The notes beneath the pieces are model-generated. The model was given only the letters and a program-made list of their open reading frames with translations. It had not been told where the DNA came from and did no database searches. DNA of 64,000 nt from Pisaster brevispinus (taxonomy: Eukaryota > Echinodermata > Asteroidea > Forcipulatida > Asteriidae), in assembly GCA_023634235.1 (NCBI GenBank), contig JAMKCF010000012.1:18423884-18487883 (forward strand). Direction: 5' to 3'. The translations under genes were made by a program, and so were the position numbers. Position 1 is the first letter of the stretch. Every line of letters starts with the position of its first letter. Below, one piece after another: positions 43,100 to 56,600 of the stretch.

Positions 43100-43300
43100 A
43101 TCACACCATTGGTCCCTCTGCTTTAACAGGTAGTTTTGTCCAGATTTCTTATCTGAACATCAATTAATAACACCTGCCTGATTAATTGTGTCATTAGGAC
43201 CAATCTACGTATCAACACATTGCCACTTGGTCATCCGTGTTTCCCTCATCACCTACGTCACTGCTGTGACATCCGCTCTAGACCAATCAGCAACTCAGAA
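43100..43300 (+). promoter_or_regulatory. putative HHEX promoter region with CCAAT boxes
   Basis: Contains an inverted CCAAT (ATTGG, about 43109), a CCAAT near 43200, and CCAATCAGC at 43283, which is a good NF-Y site. A CRE-like TACGTCACTG lies just before the last. The position fits a proximal promoter with a 5' UTR of roughly 500 nt. No clear TATA box was found. Confidence 0.35.
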
Positions 43301-43844
43301 TGCTTCACTCGTGCCGAAGACCCCGGATGTCATTGCTAAAGTGCGTAATTGACAGCGCCTGAATTAGAAACCAATTTGTCGAGTTGAAGTTGTGTATAGC
43401 CCCTCCCCCATGCCCGTGTGTGGTTCAGATGGTGGCGTTTGGGTGTAAAGGATCCACTCACAGAAACTTGCGTCCAGTGTTTGTCTACTTAACTCTTCAT
43501 CATGACGCAGAGTTGTAGCTGAACTACACAGTGTAGTCACAGTGTTTTTGTTAATCTACTGATACATGCACAGTCAGAATCACATGGCGATACTTCAGCT
43601 AACTGTGAAGCACTGAACACCGAAGACTCGACCCCAACAAGCTGCAAAACTCCATCCAGTTGCTGTAGGATTGCTTTCATTGCCAGTTTTCTGCGGGACA
43701 TGTCTGTCTGACTGTACCTCTTCCTTCAGCAAAGAGATCGCGTGCTAAGCTCTGTTATTGGCACTAATTAGCGTACGCTCTATCAGTACTACCCTCATGT
43801 TGGGGGAAAACTTACTTTGAAAAAAGTTGTTTTTGGTTTTGCTG

Positions 43845-44286
43845 ATGATGTCTACATTACAATACCCAGGCCCACCACCACCGTCAAGCATGAATCTTCA
43901 TAACTATCCCCATATGAACCATCACCATGGGCTGGTTGGGCAGGGTTTGTCCCCACTAGGAGCGCCTACTGCCATTCAACCTTTAAACTCTTTACACAAT
44001 GGAACTGGACAGCAACATACCCCTTTCTATATTGATAACATCTTAGGCAGTAGATTGACCATGAACGGGCCGGCAAGACCTACGCCAACGCTACCCAGTC
44101 CTACCTTCGCAACGCATATGAACTCACCGTATAATTCGTACTACGACCAGCCGGTGCACACGGGCCTGCCGGCTCCCACACCGATCAGCTACGGGTCTGG
44201 TGCGTTCTCAAGCCCGCCACCTTACCCATTCCCTCGCAGTGACTACGCTCACGGTCTTATCGACAGACATGATCCGTACTCTAAAG
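43845..44286 (+). CDS. HHEX: HHEX coding exon 1
   Basis: Encodes residues 1-147: the proline-rich N-terminus and the eh1-like motif. The donor is AAAG/GTGAGT. The frame is also open for 18 nt upstream of 43845 but contains no further ATG there. Confidence 0.94.
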
Positions 44287-47200
44287 GTGAGTCCATATTT
44301 CACAAATAATAAACCCTTTTTCTGTATTAGGCTACTTTTCAAATTAACATTTCGTTAAAAAAAATTTTTTTTACTTTTTCATAAATTCGTATGACTATGA
44401 GATTCATTTTGGACAAAACACACACAAAAACTTTCCACTTCAACGAAAAATGTCTTATAATTTGAATTTTATTAAGTCAAGTTCAGCCAATATTTAAATC
44501 AATTTACACTAATTTACATTGAAAAATCTATACCAGACGACACGACCATGGTATAAATAGTACTTTATTTGCCAAACAAATACTGTAAGAGTTTCATTTT
44601 GCAACAGACAAAAATAACAAAGTCCTTTTATTCGTGAAGCAGAGTGGTGTGATTTTTGAGGCACTTGGTTTTCCGATAATATTTCTGCTCAATTTTGCCT
44701 CAATTTCATGATTATATTTGTATTAAAGTGCCACGTGGATTTGATATCAAGCACTTGTCAAATTAACTGAAGCATCTTTGTTTATATTTAAACATATTCT
44801 TTGGGTTTATCTCAAATATCACGCCACTGGTGCAGTTTGCTCGAATAATGGTTTGCTTTAGTCATGAAGTCAACAAGTATAGAAAAGTGACGCTGTAAGC
44901 AATTTTACTCGGTAACTATTTTATTATAACAATCCACTTGTTCACAATTATGTGCAAACCAAACATGTATTCTTGTAACATCTGTACTCTATTGGTGGGT
45001 GTGTTCTTTCATTTTACTTTTTTAAAAAAAGACCGCCGCTTGTATTTTTCTTTCGAATTTACTTTTCATATTTTTTGAGAGACTTTTGTTTGTTTTAAAG
45101 CTGTTTTATGATAAGATAGATCTTTCATTGCCTTAGCACACCAGGAAATGTAATATAATAATGATTGCAGCCCAAACACGGCTGTTGAGTGTCTGATATT
45201 GAGTTGGATTTCAGGAAATGTGCGGAGACAACCCGGAAATATCTTCTTATTATTAAAAACCACCTAGATTTGATCAAAGATGCACACATTGTTGATCATT
45301 CCAAATGAAAAAGTATGATTTCATTTGCTTCACAGCTAGTTGGCGTCAGGCGTACAATCTGGTCAGTCCATTAGCAGAAATCAAATCAATAACGGATGCA
45401 AAATTGTTTAGAAGAATTGGTCTAATTGGTTTCCAATTCTTCGTATTTCACCACATTTTTGCCATAACTATTAACCCATAACAACCAGGCACCATAGTTT
45501 GTTAAGGAAACTTTTATAAAAGTTGATTACAAGAAATTTTGATTCAAACCGTTTCGTGAAACAAATGCATTTATTCACCGAATCATTGGAAAAACATCCT
45601 AAATATTAAAAGGATGAGTAAATTAAGGTAAATGGCGGGTGTTAGTTATTTGCAAATTACATGTCTAGTGGAACTTGGAAGTATTTTGTAATTTCACCGA
45701 ACTTGTTTCCCCTTTTAACTTTTAAACTGACTGATGGAGCAAGCAAACCATAGTTTTATATCATCGTCATAATTGTAAGTTGGGCAAGTTGGTTTATAAT
45801 TCAGCGTACAGTCAACTCCTACTTGTGGATTGTTAGCAACATTGAGTTGATCATTTCAGCAGGCAGTTGGCGTGGCTTAAGATCGGCATTATCAGCTTGT
45901 GAAGAAATGTATCATTTCAAATATACTGATTGTTTGTTTGTTTGTTTGTTTGTTGGGGTGTTTGGGCGTGGGTTTTTGTTTTGGTGGGGGTTTTTTTTCA
46001 AAATGATTGTCTATCAGTTGCACGCAGTAGTCAAAATAATGACTCAGAAATAAGACTAAAAGTAAATAGTTTGACATATTTTGAGACCATTTTCTGATAT
46101 GTCTGCCTTATGGTTTGTTTTGGTGAACGTAACTCCACTGGGGAAAATAAGCCAGGAAAACTTAAGGCGCCATGGATGTGTTGGATGTCCAATTCACTCG
46201 CACATTATGTCTCGATTAGTTCCGGAATGTGTACAAAGAGTTTCCTTTCGTTGAGCATATAGGAATTATCATCATCTTTCCCTTAAACCTGAGATCAGTT
46301 GTTATTACTTGTATGTCGGCAGCTATGATAAGCAAGGCAGTAAGGGGAAAGTGGGGGGGGGGGTCCAGAACTCTGTTTCTATCATCTGGCTTAGTTGGTA
46401 CCCAGCGCTCATGGTGACCAGCAAGTAAGCCCCACAGGAAGCTAACGATCAACTACTGCAGCACATTCTGAATCAGATTTTCCGTTGTGTCTCATCAATT
46501 CTCACAAGTGTTTCCGGCCTGTCATGTCACTGAGGGATGTCAAATGTTTGGATTGAGGGCTCCATTGCCTTTCCCTTACGGCCCGTCTCTTCAAACCCTA
46601 AAGTCTTCTTGTATGTACTCCTGGCGGCTTTGAGATGTACTTTTATTGACAACTGACAGGGGCATGTTGACCGGTATGGTTACACATGTGGTTCAAGGTA
46701 TAAGTAGGGACTTGGAACACGAAGCGGTTGAAGTTTAACTCTCATACATACACCTCTCAACCAGCATTCGTGTATAAGTCATCAAGAAACATCTCCTTCA
46801 AAATTGAACCGGTGCCAACTTGGTCATCGAGGACAAATGATGAATTTGAGAATAATACGATATGATTACATGAAGAATATGGACTGGAGTAATAAACACA
46901 TTTTCTGTCATAATGATTGAAAACGAAGGCATCAGTACGCGCCAGATATCTCGTTGATGGTTTGGCAAGACTTAACTAATGCCAACTAAAGTTTTCTTTT
47001 TTGAATGATTAATTGGTCAGTGCTTGACTTTATAATAAATCATATTTAACAAGATATTATTGATTGTTGACAGTGTATTTTTCTGTGCAAATCTTTCTCT
47101 CTGTTTCGCCAGTATCTAAACATTACTTCATCACTGACTGGTACTGGTGTAGTATTTCAGTTGGAAAGCCCAAGACTATACACTTAGTTTCAAGTCAGCT

Positions 47201-50200
47201 CAGACTAGTTTCGATTATAACTTCAATTGCATTCGATAATTGAAAAGCACACTTTTAATCCTTCACTCACTTTCAATCAAGAAATACTCTTTTTAGGATC
47301 AGATTGCTTCTCCATTCCATCCATACTTTACCACCAAGACCCTAGTTCTGATTCTAAGCATGTACACCAGAAGAGGAAGGCTGAATAATTAAGTGCCGTT
47401 TTCCTAACCGGCTATTTGTTCCTAGGTTCCCCGGTGTAGGAGATTCTCTTAACACTCCTCCTGCGAGTGAAACGCCGCGGGCAAAACAGTCTTGAAAATA
47501 TGCCACAACGATGAGGCCGTCATGGAGTTCAGTCGAAATAGAGCTTACTATACAAATTATCCTATTAGACTATAACCTGTATTGGCGTTACACCATGGAC
47601 TTAGTTGTGATTGATGACATGACGTGTGTAGTTTCCTTTGCACATGTGTTGAGTTGTTTTTATATATACAACACAACAGACTATGGTCTACCAAAGCTTA
47701 AGTTTAAAATACAGTACATGGACGGGTAGCGTCCGTTCCAGCTGACCAGAGGGTATTTATAATACTGGACATGACATCATCAAACTGCTTACTATAAATT
47801 ATTGCTTACGAGCAAACACTAACACGGAGAAGTCACCCCGACTCACATCAACGTTTCCACTTATAAAGTAGGTGGCTCTAGTCTGAGCAAATTTCAACCC
47901 TTTGAGTTTGTAAGAATGGTGTAATTGTACCGAGATAAACATTGAACATTTTACATTTTGACGACTCGTTAAAATGTTCTGTGTACAATTTATAAAGTTA
48001 TGCTTACTTGGTATTTCTTTTCGAAATAGAACAATGAATAATGACTGAAGTTATTCTTTATTAGTCATAATTAATCATACTGGATTTTTCCCTTTTCTAT
48101 AACATCTGTATTCGTTTCCATGAAAGAAGTTTAAATGAGTACTTTCAATTTGTTTTTAATTTTAGTGTTACTTCAATCAATGTGTTATGTTTGTTTTTAT
48201 ATTAGTACATTTCTTATTATAATATATATATTTTTTTTTTGCCCAGTTTTTAATTGATGCTTATCTTAATTGAAAGTGAAAATCAAAGAAGCACACTTAC
48301 GAAATTTACGATAAAAAAGACTACACATATTTATCATAAGGTACTGGATTACACTTTAAATTCAGCTAAATCGTTGACTATTTTTGTTTCGTTTTTATGA
48401 GTTTCATTTTGACTGTAAAACAATATTTGTTTTGATGAAGTGACATAAAACTGAACATCATTGTTTTTTCCGTTTGATGACAAGTTGAACTGCCATTTGG
48501 AAGTTGTTGCTGGATTACTTTTTGAAGTATCCAAAAAGCTAACAAGGATGAGAAATACCCCCGGACGAGTCGGTCTGAAAACATTAAGCGTTTGCAATGC
48601 CGTGTTAAAACCTTGGGTGCACTATCCAAATGTTTGAATTGTCACGATCTGCAAACATCACACAAAGCTAAAATAAAATAAGAAGAGTCAATCTAAAAAC
48701 TGGTTGCATGTGTCGAGACAACAAAAAAACACTCTCTGGGTTTGGCTTTCTTTTGTGATTGAGGTACAACTTCGTCTGTTCCGGAAGCTTGCCTCATCTA
48801 CTGTACAAACCGGGCGAGATCTGTCAGTCAAACTCCGCTCAGGGTATACGGGGAAGACGAGCGATTCAACGGTAGAGCTTAACAACAAGCACCCGCTAAC
48901 CAATCAACACGGGCAGTAATTGTGCAAGGTGTAATGTGCTTGATCGATTTTGCATTGTCCCTATTGTAGTGTTTTCGTTTTTAATGTGATAGGGGCAGTT
49001 TTTATAGCGCAAGTGTTGAAACTAATGTTTGCTTGTTGATTTGTTCAATCCATTACTGATGGGGCAATAATGGTTATTGTTTCCATTTCGGAATCAGTTA
49101 CAGTATACATGGAAGGTGCGTCTGGCTGAACCGACCACACGCGGTGCATGAGTTTGTAACTTTAAACTCCGTGTCATGGTGAAAACAAGCTCGTTTGTTA
49201 ACTTCAAAAATATTATACCTGTACAAGAATATCTGCTGAGCTTTTTTTTATGAAGACGTTTTAGAAAGAACAAATGAAAATGTTAAATTTACTGGACATT
49301 TCCGAACACAATTGTTTGTACAATGCCTTTCAGAAGTGTATAATTACTAAACAAATTGAATACTGAATGAAATAATCGATAGGAATGATGGACATAGTTT
49401 CTACGACACTACGGTACATGACTTCACCTTTAAGTGCTCTATTGGAGGAAGGTGCTGTAGACATTGGATATTGTCGCAAGTAGTTGATTGGACCAAGGAA
49501 GTGGGAATCATTCGATGCGAAGTACTCGATTGTCAACTTAATACAACGGACGGAAAACCACAGATAGCCCCGATACAATGTATAGTGTCATGAAGACAAG
49601 TTTGTCCAAACAAGTTCCGTGCATATTTAATTAGCAACCATGATCAATTACAGTAAACTAGCTAGTCTGTTCAGTTGATAGACCGCTCGTTCTAATGAGA
49701 AGTGTTCTTAAATAATTAAGAAGAAATCTCTTCCTAAAGTGTGGATAACGGAAGACTTCCTAAAAATTCTAACATTTTCTCAGCTATGTTTCCCTTAGCT
49801 GCACTCGATATAGATGCCCGCCATAGTCACGGCATAATGACTAATTTAGGTCGATTAGAGATTCATATTATAACTTCTGACTTTTAAATATGGTAAACAG
49901 AATACAAAGGATGTTTCTCTCATGATGAAACACAAACCTAGAGCAGCGTGGTGACTGTGCAGAACTTGCCAAGGTTGTTGAGCTTACTGAACATCGTCTT
50001 CAATGAACAATGTCTGCCCACATGCAACGTCATCAATAACTAGGGATGAACCCATTCTTCCAATTATTTCATCCTCTTTCAGAAGTGAAAGTGTTAAGTG
50101 TGGGGGTGTTTTTGTTTCTGACGAACAAAATACATAATGCATGTATTAAACACTATGTGTAACAGAGAGAATAGAGCAAGCAGTTATGACGACTTGTACA

Positions 50201-50583
50201 TAATTTTGAATTTTTGGTAAACTTTGGAACTATAATTAGGATAGGTCTACAAGACAAGCTCAGTGTATAAAGTATTCCTTTATTTCCCATAGCTTGGAGT
50301 GTGAGATTATTTTAACTTGCTTGGTCCAAAAAATATCTCAGTTTATCACATCTTTCTTACAGTAGGCCGAGAGTTACATGTTCAAACCAAAGCTAAGTTC
50401 TACTTTCAGTGAACACGAATCTGAACATCCAACTGTGTTTCATATAAATGTTGGCATTTCGATAAATCCTGTCAAGTTTGTATCGGTTCTTGGCAATGTT
50501 TCCAATCCAAATATTCAGTTGTTTTTAATTTCCTGGTAAAAGTGCAGGATTTGTATCCTTTGTAGATTGTACACCACTCTCTG

Positions 50584-50625
<42 letters not shown>

Positions 50626-53600
50626 GTCTGTGTCGTGATTACATTACCATACTCACTATTGCTATCAGATTGAACTCAGAAGAGCTTTGCGGAAGTTTAT
50701 ATTTTCGTTTAGCTTAAAGGGACAGCTTGGCCCTCTGGTTTTACCGAACTAATCTCAAAGAATTGACATTTTAGTTTCCCCTGAGTAACGGAACCTGGTG
50801 TTAAGAAATCTCATCTGATAAAGAATCAACATGATATCTTCCCCTAAGATCAATCTATGTCGTAAAAGAATCAACGATCTTGAAAATTACTCAAACAAAA
50901 AACATTGCAAAAGCCCTTTTTTTCTTGGTGGTGCTGTTTTAGTGCCACAAGTTCTTATTGTGGTGAAAGTATTACGGAAACGCAGAAATGAGGATTGAAG
51001 GATCAAATGGAAACTTTACTAACAATTCTGCACCTCCTTTAAAGTGAACAAACTGGTCATAGATTGAACACAAAAAGCGCCTGTATAAAGCACTTAGATA
51101 TCCGTCTCGGAACGCTACCGCCAGGAAATTCTAACCCTCTCAGGGTTCAAGCTGGATAGTCAAGATAAAAAGTCCGATCGGAAAGCACTCTGTATCGAGC
51201 GGATGTGATGCACGGCCTAGCAATCAGCCAGTGGACGTAGCCTATACCGCACCGGGCACCACGGCTCGCAGACCCGGGGACGCACGCACGCTGCTCCCCC
51301 AAGCAGCTTGCACGAGAGATCTTGTTTATTGATGAGCCGAAATTGGGGAAATTATTCGAATTAGACAATCCGTACAGATCAGTTCCTGGAGTCCAGGGGA
51401 CTTTGTACGGGCTTTGGGTAGGCCTAGTACATCCGATGAGTGCTGCCCGCTCCACTTCTTCATTGTGGATAACAAGGGGTTGAGTGATGTGAGAGTGCGT
51501 GTGTGACTTGCTGGAATTATAGACAAGTTTCAAATTGTTCTTCATCATCAACAAATACTCGTTGTACATTATTTAGAAAAGATTATGTTTGGAACCGCAA
51601 TAATATGGGGGTGTTGAATGACTAATTCAGTGAAGAATTGAGATGAGGAAAAGGTCAATTTTAATGGAATAATAGCCCGCTGGGTTTATTGATTGTTTTT
51701 TTATAAGCTGGGTTTGATAAACTTGTTGAAGTTACTCTTGATGAAAAATTCAATAAGTCCATTGCAAGTGTTTTTGCTGCAATGCTTGTGATGTAACGTG
51801 TTCCTTTGGCGCCATCTTAGAAACTTTTTTTGAGCGCGATCTGTTGATATGACACGCCTGGTGTGTCTGTTCACCGTGAAAGCTGAATAGCTATTCATTA
51901 TTTCTGATTTGATCTATGATCTTTAACCTTTCGTCCTATAATAAAGATCCTAGCCACCCAGTCGGAGTACTTAATCATTTCAGCCTTATGTTTTTATTTT
52001 TCAAACCTTGGGCTGCCTTGACAAAAAATGCCATCTCACCTCAGCGTATGATGTGAAGTATACTGTGCGATGTTGCCTTCACTCATTGCAATACCTGACG
52101 CCTTACCAACACGGCCGCCTGCAGTCCTTCAGTCGCCAGCTCTCTTTGTCCCTATCGCATGTTTTCAAAAATTGACAATTTCCTCTCGTTATGATATCCT
52201 TAATGGGATATTCAGAGGTAATGTCCTTAGCTTTCTTCGTGTAGGGATGTTAGAAGATGGAAATCAGGAAAGAGTTATTCAAACAATAGAGTTGATATCT
52301 TTACCCACCGGGAACAAACTGCTGGCAAAACGGATAAGAAATATTATTCACATAATTTGAGATCACAAAACCACCAGGGGACCATGCCATATTTCATGTA
52401 CAAGTAGTGAGAGATTACCAGTCAATGTTTCATGACTGTTTCACCCATTAAAGTAGCAACTTTTTTTCCTAGCAAGCTTCCTAGGTGGAGTTATACGCTA
52501 ATGATATAAACTTGAAGTTCTTTCTTGAAAAAGAAAATAAAGTTTAGGTGAATAATTGAGTAGAGTTAATTGGTGAGGTTCAATTCTGATGTTTACTCAA
52601 GTTTCAACGATTTTTAAAAAACTGTTTCATGCATTTTCTTGTATGTCTTCAAGCAAAGAATAATATAGTTTGGTCCACTTTTCACTCTTGTGAAACGTTA
52701 TGACTTCTGCGGGATTCGAACCTGTTGCATCGACATAATATTATTATAGTTTCAGCGTTTGACTAACCATCCATTTTGTTTGTCTGTTTGTTCTTGTGTA
52801 GTTCCAGGAAAGCCGTTCCTCTGGAACCCATTCATACAGAGACCTCTACACAAACGGAAAGGTGGCCAGGTTCGGTTCTCTAACGACCAGACTATGGAAC
52901 TGGAAAAGAAGTTTGAGAGTCAAAAATATTTGTCTCCGCCAGAGAGAAAAAAACTCGCCAAATTGTTGCAGCTCAGTGAACGACAGGTAATTATATGGCT
53001 TCACTAAGCCCCCCACCCCCATGCCACTCCCTTACCTTTACTGGTCCCAAAACATTTGGATCCCGAGACTGATAATGGCTTTGTAAGAAGTGCAGGCAGT
53101 TAAACCTTTCATGTTTAAAGGAACTTGAGTCATATGATTACGGAAGTTGAGCTAAAATAGAACATTATTCGTGCCTATTACTATAAATGCTACTGAAAAT
53201 GAACTATTCTTAGGCCTGTTTGGGTTTTATAGTTCTTTGCTCCATGTTCAACCCCCGTCGCCTTGAAAATCGCGGACTATGTCAAACTCAAGCCGGATGC
53301 GAGGATCGCGTTTTCGAAAAAGCTGTGTAAAAGGAAACGGACCATTATAATCAAACAAAAACACAGACATACCGCCATTTTGAATTTTTGTTACAAGGAA
53401 ATGAAATGTATTGGATTGATCCTATTGAAAGCTAATTATTCACAACTGTAACTCTGTAAAGACATAATAAAAAAATAATCTAAGCTTTGCTTTTGTTAGA
53501 GTAGAAAGTTGATTTGATTTGGCCTGGTGTTGTTTTTCTGGCACTCGAAACCTACAGATGATACAAAGTAAGAGTTCATTGTTTCTAGTTTTATCATTTT

Positions 53601-56600
53601 TTGTTTTACACCAACTTATTTCTGTTGCTGTAATAACACTTTCGATTCAGTTGGATGCTTGTAGTTTGATGAACTTTCCGATACCACTATCTGTGGGATG
53701 CCTCATGGCTGAAACCTTGTTACTGAATTTAAACACGGAGGGAGGAAAGAAGATTGCCTTCAATTCCATGAAATCAATAAAATAAAAAAAAAATGACAAG
53801 TTGCACTCTGCAGTCAGGAAGCTTTATGGCTTCTAGTGTGACCAGTTTGTATTTAGTCTGTAAAGTTTGATCGTTAAAAACAGATGAAATCGGTTTGATG
53901 ATCACTAACAAAATCTCTCGCCATCCGCTGGGGAACCAATGTCATAAAATATCACAAATCTTAGGCAGTGACTCGCAGAAGTTAGTCCGGGCTTGGAGTT
54001 TTAGAAGAGTTTAGATTTACGATGATCTGGTCCTGATTGTTCTGAGGTTAAACCGTGGAATACTCTTGCTGTACGGTTTACCTTGTTTCTGGTCCTTGCT
54101 CTATGCTTGTACATTGTACATGTTCGTTCGGGTACCAGGCATGTTTGAGTATCTCGTTTCTGCGACAAGACAACAATGGGTACCGCTTTTTAGCACCTAC
54201 AACGTAGCCATATCAAAGGCTTGCTAATAATGTGCAATGATGATGGCTAAGATCAAAGTGTGAATAAAACTCTACTCCTAGGTGTGACTGTCTCGAATGG
54301 GTGTTAAGATCAACATAATGGGTGTGAAAAGACCAATTGATAATCAGGATAAATTGGGATTTGATTCAAGCATTGAAAGAGTACCGCCGGGACTACTGAC
54401 TGCTAACTTTGGAATAAACATCCTGTACTAGGAAAATTGCTCTTAGCAAAACATGACAATCGGTTAACTCTTCGAACATTTGCAATGAAAAACAAACTTA
54501 GGACAATACATGTACACTATTTCTAGATAAACGGTAAGAAATGAGCGTACAGCGATCAAAATACATGTATATCGAATATATCGGTACAAGGACAAGTTTT
54601 ATAGTTTCTGTTTTCCCTGGGCTTCCCGTCCATGTTGTGATCCACATTTCCCGCGTTTTTGCTATGAGGGACGTCCGGGGTTGACATGAACATGCACTTG
54701 TTCATCAAGTTGTCAAAATCGCTGAGCGTCTTGCTGTCTCCCTAAACCAAATCAAACACACTTGAAAAGGAAATTTGATTTACTCAAACGATAATGTTAT
54801 CCCCGGATAATGAAAAGAGCCTTTTTCCAAAAATCATGTATAACAGTTTGAGTGACATCGTGGTTGTAGATGAACAGGAGCGCCTTAATGTACGGATTAA
54901 TGAACAATCGATCTCTACTCTCGTTCCCTTAGCGCCTCCAACGTCTTCAAGTTTCATAGGGTGTTTGCGATCCGCTGGCCCCGTTGACTTTTCACCGCAG
55001 GCCCCGTGGACGTTTTAACCGAGACTCCACTCGATCTTAATCCCTCAAAACGGATTTTATACAATCAGACACTTGACGTAAATCTGTATTTAAAATTATA
55101 ATGTCTAGCTTTCCCGACTACGAACAGATTTACTAACAAGGGTTGTCACCTCAAACAGATTTAGGGAAAGTTTAGAGGGTGTATGGGGTATACAATGAGA
55201 CGCCAAATTGGGTCCCGTGTTTGCTTGGGTCTTGCCAAGTAGCTCTTGCTGGCGACCAACTGCAAATACTCGACCGCCATTGTAGCCTCTGAATTACGGC
55301 TCCCATATCTTAAGAATTCTTCTCTAATTGAATATTTTCACTTTGTGTCAATATTATATTTTGAGATATTAAGGTAGCTTGTCTGTTCTAAAATCTAGAT
55401 GAATTAAAAGATTACGGAAGAAGTTGGTTGATAATCTGTAAGGAATGCATTCAATGATGTTGATTCATTGCTGTTGATGGGGGTTTTAATAATATTGGTA
55501 GAAAGGTTTATGGTTCGAATCCCGCTCAGTAATCCCTCTTCAGACTCGACAAGCCGTCTATACCCGAAGTAATCGACAGGCGTAACGTCACTCTACGTCA
55601 CATTCCTCCAATCTTTTTTGTCCAAAGATTGTTCTTTTGCACCCACACTTGCAGTTCGTTTTTTTTACTGTCAATGACTGTCAGTGACGATTTTGGTTAT
55701 TTCGTTTAACTGTTTTACTTATCATGATTTCAAGAACGTAAAGGCAGCTGTTGAAAATAAATTGTCATGTTGGTTGAATATATTTCTCAAATTAACTTTT
55801 TGTTCTATAACCAGATTCGACCATATGATGTCAAGAAAGAGTTACAGCTATTGTTTAGCAGAGGACTTTCATGTTCGCAGTATTTTATTGGTGAACTCTA
55901 AGATTTGATTTTGTTCTCATTTTTATTTTCTCTATAGGTCAAGACATGGTTCCAAAACAGAAGAGCAAAATGGAGGCGAGTTAAACAGGTGAGATCAAGC
56001 AAATTCCTCTCTATTTTCAAAGCGTTTTGTGAACCTAAATGAAGCAAAACACGGAACTTTATTGTGAAGTGTTTAAAGAAATATCAAAAATGTTGGCATT
56101 CCCTCAACGAACTAAGAAAAACAATCGATATTTCTCCATTTTCTATTTCTGTATTTAAGTCAATAGTTTTACCAACAGTATACATTAAAGACTGATTCCC
56201 CGTTTGGCGTATGTTTACCCTCCCGAAACACCCACATAAATCAATCTCTGTTTAAATTAAGAAGCAGTTAACGTCGCTTGAGTTTCTTTTGTCCTTTCCA
56301 ATATAATATAAATAAGCTGAAATATTCACCAATAATACCTTATTCAGATGATGTCTGTACTATCGGTGCGAGTTTATACACAAAAGAATCCGTGGCGTAT
56401 GTCAGTTTGTGTCCAAATAAACAAGCCACGGCGTTAAACCCTCTATTTTAAGTAGGCATGATAATTGTTGATTTACTGTCTTGTTTGCAAATACTTTAAT
56501 GGGTTCTTTCACACACTTTAACAAACCATTAAACAAAGAATGATTTCTTGCACAACCATGATCCATTAGAGAGAGGAGCGCACCGATACGTCGTGGGGCT

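Larger units (their letters stand above)
44287..52801 (+). other. HHEX intron 1 (8.5 kb)
   Basis: Phase-1 intron. It contains a GTTT-type microsatellite at 45931-45954, a (CT)n tract at 50585-50623, a GC-richer block around 51120-51320, a YY1-like GGCGCCATCTTAG near 51789, and a minus-strand tRNA-like relic close to exon 2. Several higher-complexity blocks (about 47330-47560, 49380-49570, 52070-52360) carry short open frames that I could not assign to any protein. Confidence 0.9.

Noticed and set aside
51147..51569. 140-codon minus-strand frame in HHEX intron 1
   Set aside because: No recognisable domain and no convincing splice partners; GC-richer local sequence makes long frames likelier.
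52759..53007. Exon 2 of HHEX read as a free-standing 82-residue protein
   Set aside because: The first codons precede the acceptor and the last six residues come from intron 2; it is one exon of HHEX.
54794..55018. 74-codon ATG-initiated plus-strand frame in HHEX intron 2
   Set aside because: Balanced composition but no known family and no splice support; the complementary minus strand is also open, so its strand and meaning are unclear.
55490..55530. B-box-like GGTTCGAATCC suggesting a tRNA
   Set aside because: No D-arm, anticodon arm or matching acceptor stem around it.
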